A stretch of DNA of 10,820 bases from CAVQND01 sp964653485 (lineage in GTDB: Bacteria; Verrucomicrobiota; Verrucomicrobiia; Limisphaerales; UBA8199). The stretch is from the NCBI GenBank assembly GCA_964653485.1, contig CAZZFF010000173.1, forward strand, positions 1 through 10,820, written 5' to 3'. Below, piece after piece: positions 5,290-10,820 of the stretch. Below the pieces are notes generated by a model, which was not told where the DNA came from, did not search any database, and saw only the letters and a list, made by a program, of their open reading frames with translations. Within the stretch, counting starts at the first letter, position 1, and each line of letters starts with the position of its first letter. The position numbers were made by a program, and so were the translations under genes.

Positions 5290-6675
5290 ATGGCGCCAGA
5301 TGACCTGTTTTCCGAAGCCGCTCCCGCGCCGGCGGCCGCGCCGCCGGCCCCCGAAGAGCAGCGTCATCCGCCTCTGGCCGCGCGGATGCGCCCGCGCGAC
5401 CTGCCAGAATTCGTCGGTCAGGGGCACATCTTGGGCCCCGGCCAACTCCTGCGCCGCGCCATTGAGGCCGACCGGATGCAGTCGCTAATCCTCTACGGGC
5501 CGCCGGGAACGGGGAAGACTTCACTGGCTCAGATTATCGCGCGCAAGACGCGGAGCAAGTTCGAGCGGCTCAGCGGGGTGGAATCCAATGTGGCGGACAT
5601 GCGGCGGGTGCTCGCGCTGGCCGGCAATCGGCTGGAGAACACGGGGCTGCCGACGATCCTGTTCATCGACGAGATACATCGGTTCAATAAGGCGCAGCAG
5701 GACGTGCTCTTGCCGGACGTGGAGGGCGGGATCGTGCGGCTCATCGGCGCCACCACGCACAATCCGTTCTTTTTCGTCAACTCTCCGCTGGTGTCCCGCT
5801 CACAGATTTTCGAGTTGCGGCCGTTGTCGGAAGAGGATATTTGCCTGGTGCTCCGGCGGGCGCTGGCTGACCGGGAGCGAGGACTGGGCGAGTTGAGGAT
5901 ACAGGCGGACGAAACGGCCCTGGGCCACTTGGCCAGGTTGTCCGACGGGGACGCCCGCAAGGCCCTGAATGCGCTGGAGATAGCCGCCCTCACCACGTCG
6001 CCCGGCCCCGACGGGGTCATCCACATTGACCTGGCCGCTGCCGAGCAGAGCATCCAGAAAAAGGCGGTGGTGTACGACGATGAGGACGCCCACTACGACA
6101 CCATCTCGGCGTTTATCAAATCGATGCGCGGGAGCGACGCGGATGCTGCCCTGTATTGGCTGGCCAAGATGATTCACGCTGGAGAAGACCCGCGTTTTAT
6201 CGCCCGGCGCATCCTCATTCATGCCGCCGAAGACGTCGGCTTGGCCGACCCAATGGCCCTGGTGCTGGCCAGCGCGGCCTTTCAGGCGGCTGAATTCGTC
6301 GGCTGGCCGGAGGCGCGCATTCCCCTGGCCGAGGCGGCCATTTACATTGCCACCGCCCCCAAAAGCAACAGCACCGTGACGGCCATAGATGCGGCGCTCA
6401 AGGACGTGCAGTCGGGGCGCACACTGCCCGTGCCGGAGCATCTGCGCGACTCGAGCTACAAAGGGGCCGAGCGCCTCGGCCATGGCCAAGGCTACCAATA
6501 CGCCCACGATCACCCCGGCCATTTCGTCGCCCAGGACTACCTCGGCGCCCAGAGGCGCTACTACGAGCCTGGCGAGGAAGGCGTTGAGAAGAAGATCAAG
6601 GAACGCGTCGAGAAATGGCGGGCACAATTGGCCCGGGCGAGAAACTCTTCCGCGGCCCCTCCGAATGAGCCCTGA
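5290..6675 (+). CDS. rarA: Replication-associated recombination protein A (RarA/MgsA), AAA+ ATPase
   Basis: A 461-residue cytoplasmic AAA+ ATPase related to clamp loaders and Holliday-junction helicases. Family members act at stalled replication forks and contact SSB. Walker A is G70-PPGTGK-T77, Walker B LFIDEIH (about 124-130), sensor 1 IGATTHNP (152-159), then NSPLVSRSQIFEL and the sensor 2/lid segment LSDGDARKALNALE. The RarA-specific C-terminal helical tetramerisation region is complete (YDTISAFIKSMRGSDADAAL, YWLAKMIHAGEDPRFIARR, EDVGLADP, APKSNS, YKYAHD-like YQYAHDHPGHF). An Ala/Pro-rich tail (residues 10-21) precedes the core, making it slightly longer than usual. Sensor 1 has His157 where Glu is common. 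ATG 5290 is the only fitting start; GGGG is only 1 base upstream, too close for a normal ribosome-binding site. It is the first gene of an operon with the cyclo-ligase and rny. Confidence 0.95.
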   Translation: MAPDDLFSEAAPAPAAAPPAPEEQRHPPLAARMRPRDLPEFVGQGHILGPGQLLRRAIEADRMQSLILYGPPGTGKTSLAQIIARKTRSKFERLSGVESNVADMRRVLALAGNRLENTGLPTILFIDEIHRFNKAQQDVLLPDVEGGIVRLIGATTHNPFFFVNSPLVSRSQIFELRPLSEEDICLVLRRALADRERGLGELRIQADETALGHLARLSDGDARKALNALEIAALTTSPGPDGVIHIDLAAAEQSIQKKAVVYDDEDAHYDTISAFIKSMRGSDADAALYWLAKMIHAGEDPRFIARRILIHAAEDVGLADPMALVLASAAFQAAEFVGWPEARIPLAEAAIYIATAPKSNSTVTAIDAALKDVQSGRTLPVPEHLRDSSYKGAERLGHGQGYQYAHDHPGHFVAQDYLGAQRRYYEPGEEGVEKKIKERVEKWRAQLARARNSSAAPPNEP

Positions 6676-7240
6676 AAACAAGGCATCCAAGCAAGCGCTC
6701 CGGCGGGAAATGGCGGCGGCGTTGCAAACGATGGTCCCAGCGGAACGAGAGGCAGCCTCAGGACAGGCGCGCCGGTTGCTGGCCTCGCGGCCCGAGTGGA
6801 AGGCGGCGCGCTCCGTCCTGTTCTATGCCCCGATGACGGGGGAATTGGATGTGTGGCCTCTGCTGGAGGACGCGCTGGCAGGCGGCAAGAAAGTCGGCTT
6901 GCCGCGCTATGCTGCCGAGAGCGGAACCTACACGGCCTGCGAGGTGCGGGACCTGGAGACGGACCTCAAGACGGGACACTTCGGCATCCGTGAGCCGGCC
7001 AGCCATTGCGCCTCCATTTCATTAAAGCTGGACTTAATCCTGGTTCCTGGGGTAGCATTCGATCTGCATGGCCGCCGCCTTGGCCGGGGCAAAGGGTTTT
7101 ATGACCAATTGCTGGCGGGCTTGCGCGGAGTGATGTGCGGCGTGGCGTTCGACCAACAAATCGCGCGCGAAGTCCCCGTCACTCCTCGAGACATTCGCAT
7201 GAACCGCATCTTGACACCGACGCGTTGGGTTGACCTGTGA
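6665..7240 (+). CDS. 5-formyltetrahydrofolate cyclo-ligase (5,10-methenyltetrahydrofolate synthetase)
   Basis: A 191-residue cytoplasmic enzyme converting 5-formyltetrahydrofolate plus ATP to 5,10-methenyltetrahydrofolate, so returning a storage or inhibitory folate to one-carbon metabolism. The N-terminus SKQALRREM is the usual family opening. The middle shows VLFYAPMTGELDVWPLL and a basic/Pro segment KKVGLPRY. The ATP-binding C-terminus has LILVPGVAFD (124-133) and G140-RGKGFYD-147, a variant of GxGxGYYD. It corresponds to the YgfA/FAU1/MTHFS family. The ATG at 6665 overlaps the end of rarA by 11 bases, suggesting translational coupling; no strong ribosome-binding site is visible. A Met at 6710 would remove the conserved opening helix, so I prefer 6665. 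In proteobacteria this gene is the classic neighbour of 6S RNA, which matches the RNA candidate upstream of rarA. Confidence 0.93.
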   Translation: MSPENKASKQALRREMAAALQTMVPAEREAASGQARRLLASRPEWKAARSVLFYAPMTGELDVWPLLEDALAGGKKVGLPRYAAESGTYTACEVRDLETDLKTGHFGIREPASHCASISLKLDLILVPGVAFDLHGRRLGRGKGFYDQLLAGLRGVMCGVAFDQQIAREVPVTPRDIRMNRILTPTRWVDL

Positions 7241-7256
7241 GCGCGCGCGGTTTGGA

Positions 7257-8819
7257 ATGACTTCATTGGTCAACATTGTGCAGGACGGCGCCCTGGCGAC
7301 CGCTGGGGGTGCGCTTTGCTACCTGCTGCTCTGGTGGAAAGACCGCAACCTTAGGGAAGCCAAGGAGCTGGAGGCGGAGGCGCTGCTGGCCAAGGCTCGG
7401 AGTGAAGCCGAGGCCCTGCTGGGCAGCGCCCGGGTGAGCGCCAACCAGGAAGCCCTGAAGATGCGCCAGGAAATCGATGCCTCTTTCAGCGCCCGCCGCG
7501 CGGAGCGCGCCGAGTTGGAGCGCAGGCTGGGGGAGCGCGAGGGGCTGATCAATCGCCAGCTCGAACGCGCGGCAGAAGCGGAAAACAGGGTCAACGAGCA
7601 GAGAACCGCGTTGCGCCGCCAAGCCGAGGCCCTGGAAGGACGCCAGCGTGAACTGGAAGAGTTGACCCGCCAGGCCAGAGAGCAATTGCAGAAGCTGGCG
7701 GGCTTGAGCGAGGCCGAGGCTCGCGATGCCTTTCTCAAGAAGGCCGAGCAGGAGGCCATGCGGGACGCCAGCAACCTGGCCCACCATATCCTGGAGGAGG
7801 CCAAAACCAAGGCGGAAGAGAAGGCCCGGCGCATCATCGGCATCGCCATCCAGCGGTACGCCGCCGAGCACACCTTCGAGAACACCACCGCCAGCATCGC
7901 CCTTCAAGGCGACGAGATCAAAGGGCGCATCATCGGACGGGAAGGCCGCAACATCCGCGCATTCGAGGCGGCAACCGGCGTCACCGTGCTCATCGACGAC
8001 ACGCCGGGAGCGGTGCTTCTGTCCGGGTTCGACCCGGTCCGCCGCGAGATTGCCCGGGAATCCATGCTGCGGCTCATTGCTGACGGACGGATTCACCCGA
8101 CGCGCATCGAGGAGATAGTCGCCAAGGTGAGCCAGGAAATGGATGAGACGATCACGTGCTTTGGCGAGGAGGCCGTCACCAAGGCCGGCCTGCCGCCGAT
8201 GTGCCCGGAGGTCGTCAACCTGCTGGGACGCCTGCATTTTCGCCATAGCTATTCCCAGAACATTCTCGACCACTCGATCGAGGTCGCCCATCTGGTGGGG
8301 CTGATCGCCGCCGAACTGGGCCTGGACGTCGCCACCGCCAAACGGGCCGGGCTGCTGCACGACATCGGCAAAGCGGTCAACCATGAGATGGAAGGTCCCC
8401 ACGCGCTCACGGGGGCTGAACTGCTCAAACGTTGCGGCGAATCCGAGGCGGTCGTCAACGCCGTCGCCTCCCATCATAACGACGTGCCCTCCGTCGGCCC
8501 GCTGGGCATCCTGGTCAGCGCCGCCGACGCCATCAGCGCCTCCCGACCGGGCGCTCGTTCGGAGAACATGACCACCTATCTCAAGCGGGTCGAAGACCTC
8601 GAGCGCATTGCCGCGTCATTTCCCGGCGTCGAGAAATCTTTCGCGGTTCAGGCGGGGCGCGAGTTGCGTGTCTTTGTTCTGCCCGAAAGCGTCGACGATG
8701 CGGGCGCCTATGCGCTGGCGCGCAAGATTGCCTCAGCCATCGAAAACGAATTGCAGTACCCGGGCCAGATCAAGATCATCGTCATCCGCGAGACCCGTTG
8801 CGTCGAGCTGGCCAAGTGA
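7257..8819 (+). CDS. rny: Ribonuclease Y, membrane-anchored endoribonuclease
   Basis: A 520-residue protein, the standard RNase Y length, that starts mRNA decay at the inner face of the membrane. Order of domains: a short N-terminal hydrophobic anchor (about residues 11-27, ALATAGGALCYLLLWW); a long Ala/Glu/Arg-rich coiled coil (about 30-200); a KH RNA-binding domain with GDEIKGRIIGREGRNIR (from about 218); and an HD hydrolase domain (about 335-440) with HSIEVAHLVG, the metal-binding H368-D369 (LLHDIGKAVNHE), ASHHND and SAADAISASRPGAR. The C-terminal RNase Y domain ends in GQIKIIVIRETR. ATG 7257 is preferred because it places the anchor at the very N-terminus; an in-frame TTG at 7230 would overlap the cyclo-ligase and add nine residues. 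It follows the cyclo-ligase gene by 16 bases, in one operon with rarA. It converges with the next gene, 9 bases between stop codons. Confidence 0.95.
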   Translation: MTSLVNIVQDGALATAGGALCYLLLWWKDRNLREAKELEAEALLAKARSEAEALLGSARVSANQEALKMRQEIDASFSARRAERAELERRLGEREGLINRQLERAAEAENRVNEQRTALRRQAEALEGRQRELEELTRQAREQLQKLAGLSEAEARDAFLKKAEQEAMRDASNLAHHILEEAKTKAEEKARRIIGIAIQRYAAEHTFENTTASIALQGDEIKGRIIGREGRNIRAFEAATGVTVLIDDTPGAVLLSGFDPVRREIARESMLRLIADGRIHPTRIEEIVAKVSQEMDETITCFGEEAVTKAGLPPMCPEVVNLLGRLHFRHSYSQNILDHSIEVAHLVGLIAAELGLDVATAKRAGLLHDIGKAVNHEMEGPHALTGAELLKRCGESEAVVNAVASHHNDVPSVGPLGILVSAADAISASRPGARSENMTTYLKRVEDLERIAASFPGVEKSFAVQAGRELRVFVLPESVDDAGAYALARKIASAIENELQYPGQIKIIVIRETRCVELAK

Positions 8820-8828
8820 GCGTGCCGG

Positions 8829-10820
8829 TCAGGGCCGGGCGCCGTCCTGGCGGCTGCCCGGAGCGAGGAGGCCCTTGCAATGTTCCACGCGCTGCTCAAG
8901 TTCGGCGGCCTTCTGGGTCAGGCCGGCCCGGGCCGCCAACCGGCGGCCCTTTTCGGCGGCTTTGAGGCCCTCGGCGTAAGAGCCCTGCTGGATGTAATTG
9001 GCGCTCAGCACGTCGTAGAAGTCGGGCGACCGGCCCAACCGCGCGTCGAAGTAGCTGGCCTTGTCGAAGAAGGGCACCGCGGTTTGGGTTTCGCCCAGGC
9101 GGGCGCGAGCCAGGGCCATGAAATAGTTCGCCCGGGCGTGATCGGGCGCCAGGCACAAAAGCGCCCGGAGCGAGCCGGCGCATGGCTCCCAGAGGCCGAG
9201 CCGGTATTGGGCCATCGCCAGCGTGAAATGCAGCTCTGCCGCGTTATAGAGCTGGTCGTCCCCTTTTGGCAGCAGACGCACGGCCTCGGCCAGATGACCA
9301 ACCGCGTTGGTCGGATCTCCCCCGGCCAGAAGGGCCGAGCCGAGGTCGAATTGGGCAAATGGATTTTGGGGATCGAGGCGCAGAGCGGTCCGGGTATGGG
9401 AGAGTCCCTCCTGGGGCAGTTGTTTGACATGGTAGAGGAGGAACCCGAGGCGCTGGTGGGCCATGGCATTATTCGGATTCAGGGCCAACGCGCGCTTGAA
9501 ACTCTCGATCGCCAGGTCGGGCTGGCGGCCCTGGAACAAGTCGTTGCCCGCGCGCACAAAGGAATAATCGTCGAGGAATTGCTCGTGTATCTTGCCGATG
9601 GCGTTGGGGGCCAGGGCGACAAATTCCGGGATGTTGGCCGCCCGCTCCGAACCGACCATGTGTTGAAGCCAGACGGGTTGGCTCGCCTCGCCCCGCTCAT
9701 CAATCCGCGCCATGTAAAGCTGCGTGTAATCCGAGTCGGCCTTCGAGGAGAAGACCAGCCAGCGGCCATCGGGCGACCAAGTGTGCCACGAGTTCATGCG
9801 CCCCAGGTTGCAACTTAATCGGCGGGCCTCCCCTCCACCCGCCGGGATGATGTAGAGCTGGCTGTCCGGCTGCAAGAGCATGTAATTGGAGGCCTGGCAA
9901 AAGACAATCCACCGGCCATCGGGCGAGAACTTGGGGAAGAAATTGCTTCGCCCGTTGGCCGAGGCCCCCCGCACCGGTTCGGCCTTGCCCCCTTTACCCT
10001 CGTTGAAAGCCACCCGATACAAGTCGAATTTGAACTCTTTGCCGCCTTCGAGGAACTCCAAGCACTCCTCGGGGGCCAGAAGAACCGTGTCTTTGTTGCG
10101 CCGCTTTTCCAATCGAGCGGCGCGGTTCCGGGCGAACACGACCCATTGGCCGTCCGGGCTCCACGCCGGGTTGCTCTGCACAAATGCCGGATCATCGGCC
10201 CCCGGCAGAGACGAAAAACGTTTGGCCGGGCGGTCATAAACCGCGAGAATCCCTTTGATGGGGAAAAAGAGTTGCGAAAAGGCCAGTCCGGGCCTGGCAA
10301 CGAAAACGGACTGATCCTTGACGGTGCTGAGCACGTAACGGCCGTCAGGCGAGATTTGCGACAGCAAACCGAACGTCTCCTGGCCGTCCTCGCGCCGGTA
10401 ATCGTCCCAGGTGATGAGGTCGCTGGTCGTCAGCCGCATTTCCGGGCCGGTCCGCGTAATGACATAAGACGCCTTGTTGTTCGCGTAATCCACGTCCATC
10501 GCCAGAAACTCCCCCTTCCGGTCGAACGAATGGCAGTTCCCGCACACCGGCAACTTCTCAAGGACGATGGGCGGCATCTCCTCCCGGTCGATCGCCCCAA
10601 ACCGCCACCGAATCCGCGACGGGTCCTTCACCGCATCCACAAACGGCAAATTGACCTCCCGGTAAAACAGCGGGTAATCCACGGTCTCCCGCGCCAGGGT
10701 GAACCGGACCGAGCCTCGCGCCTCGAGAGTGCGCCGCTCCGGATCAAACGCGCCCACCACGACCTCAATCGCCCCTCCCTCAGCCGACGCCTTTACCTGC
10801 CGCCACACCTCCGCGCTGGG
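8829..10820 (-). CDS. CxxCH cytochrome-type / PD40 beta-propeller / TPR hybrid protein (partial, N-terminus beyond window)
   Basis: The frame is open to the right edge. A GTG at 10808 could start it, but the frame continues upstream (PSAEV), so the beginning is probably outside the window. Residue numbers below count from that GTG. A haem-binding-type motif C89-G-N-C-H93 (10530-10544) follows a beta-rich segment. Next come at least four PD40/TolB-like propeller strands with the SPDG signature (SQISPDGRYVL, NPAWSPDGQWVVF, FPKFSPDGRWIVF, HTWSPDGRWLVF; about 130-395). The C-terminal third (about 420-640) is a run of tetratricopeptide repeats (SFKRALALNPNN, RTALRLDPQNPFAQFDLGSALL, AEAVRLLP, MALARARLGE). 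A covalent haem would require export to the periplasm; the signal peptide cannot be seen. The TPRs and propeller suggest protein or glycan contacts in an envelope complex. The precise function is unknown. It ends 9 bases from the rny stop, tail to tail. Confidence 0.88.
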   Translation of the reverse strand, partial: PSAEVWRQVKASAEGGAIEVVVGAFDPERRTLEARGSVRFTLARETVDYPLFYREVNLPFVDAVKDPSRIRWRFGAIDREEMPPIVLEKLPVCGNCHSFDRKGEFLAMDVDYANNKASYVITRTGPEMRLTTSDLITWDDYRREDGQETFGLLSQISPDGRYVLSTVKDQSVFVARPGLAFSQLFFPIKGILAVYDRPAKRFSSLPGADDPAFVQSNPAWSPDGQWVVFARNRAARLEKRRNKDTVLLAPEECLEFLEGGKEFKFDLYRVAFNEGKGGKAEPVRGASANGRSNFFPKFSPDGRWIVFCQASNYMLLQPDSQLYIIPAGGGEARRLSCNLGRMNSWHTWSPDGRWLVFSSKADSDYTQLYMARIDERGEASQPVWLQHMVGSERAANIPEFVALAPNAIGKIHEQFLDDYSFVRAGNDLFQGRQPDLAIESFKRALALNPNNAMAHQRLGFLLYHVKQLPQEGLSHTRTALRLDPQNPFAQFDLGSALLAGGDPTNAVGHLAEAVRLLPKGDDQLYNAAELHFTLAMAQYRLGLWEPCAGSLRALLCLAPDHARANYFMALARARLGETQTAVPFFDKASYFDARLGRSPDFYDVLSANYIQQGSYAEGLKAAEKGRRLAARAGLTQKAAELEQRVEHCKGLLAPGSRQDGARP

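Noticed and set aside
5279..5290. TATGTT as a -10 box giving a leaderless rarA mRNA
   Set aside because: No -35 hexamer is found at 15-19 bases, and rarA may be read from the upstream RNA promoter. Too weak to call.
5129..5524. Small frames on both strands over the 6S candidate and the rarA start (5129-5488 plus, 5240-5524 minus, 5085-5291 minus)
   Set aside because: They overlap structured RNA or conserved rarA codons, lack ribosome-binding sites and show no family signature.
7263..8477. Long minus-strand frame (404 codons) opposite rny
   Set aside because: RNase Y on the plus strand is unmistakable. The antisense frame is a by-product of its codon bias and has no recognisable domain.
8880..9818. 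Plus-strand frame of 312 codons opposite the TPR hybrid gene
   Set aside because: It is the antisense shadow of clear TPR and PD40 repeats on the minus strand.

Overview
The window reads as high-GC bacterial chromosome, most likely from a Verrucomicrobiota lineage of the Limisphaerales/Pedosphaera type. That is an inference from gene content, not a measured placement. The evidence is a DUF4038-type and a GH2-type polysaccharide-degrading enzyme remnant, a long CxxCH/PD40/TPR hybrid protein, and the housekeeping run rarA - 5-formyltetrahydrofolate cyclo-ligase - RNase Y.

Positions 1-2510 are a graveyard of carbohydrate-active enzymes. A 5'-truncated DUF4038-type glycosidase lies on the plus strand (71-1432). 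It faces a minus-strand GH2 remnant (1687-2506) that has lost its start codon, carries an internal deletion with a frameshift, and abuts a second, unrelated-looking glycosidase tail (1541-1681). Positions 2535-4188 hold a divergent pair: a small thioredoxin-fold protein with both redox cysteines missing (minus) and an O-methyltransferase (plus). The methyltransferase promoter sits so close to its GTG start that the mRNA looks leaderless. A tRNA-Val(CAC) with an odd C at position 33 follows at 4265-4339, then a stand-alone CheY-like receiver on the minus strand (4376-4744).

The 545-base gap at 4745-5289 is not empty. It has a strong sigma70-like promoter with an A/T-rich upstream element (4935-4975), an 11-bp hairpin just after the predicted start, and a region (5059-5234) that folds by hand into a long closing stem, a second stem, an open bubble and a terminal stem, followed by eight T. 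The size, fold and location upstream of the formyltetrahydrofolate cyclo-ligase gene all point to 6S RNA (ssrS), the RNA that sequesters sigma70-RNA polymerase.

Downstream is a tight plus-strand operon: rarA (replication-fork AAA+ ATPase), a 5-formyltetrahydrofolate cyclo-ligase (11-bp overlap), and rny (membrane-anchored RNase Y, 16-bp gap). A long minus-strand gene then converges on rny with 9 bases between stop codons. It runs off the right edge and combines a haem-binding-type CxxCH motif, PD40 beta-propeller repeats and TPRs.

The most interesting items are the candidate 6S RNA with its promoter and conserved neighbourhood, the putative leaderless methyltransferase, the C33 tRNA and the cytochrome/propeller/TPR hybrid. 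I found no CRISPR array, transposase, integrase or obviously new defence system.
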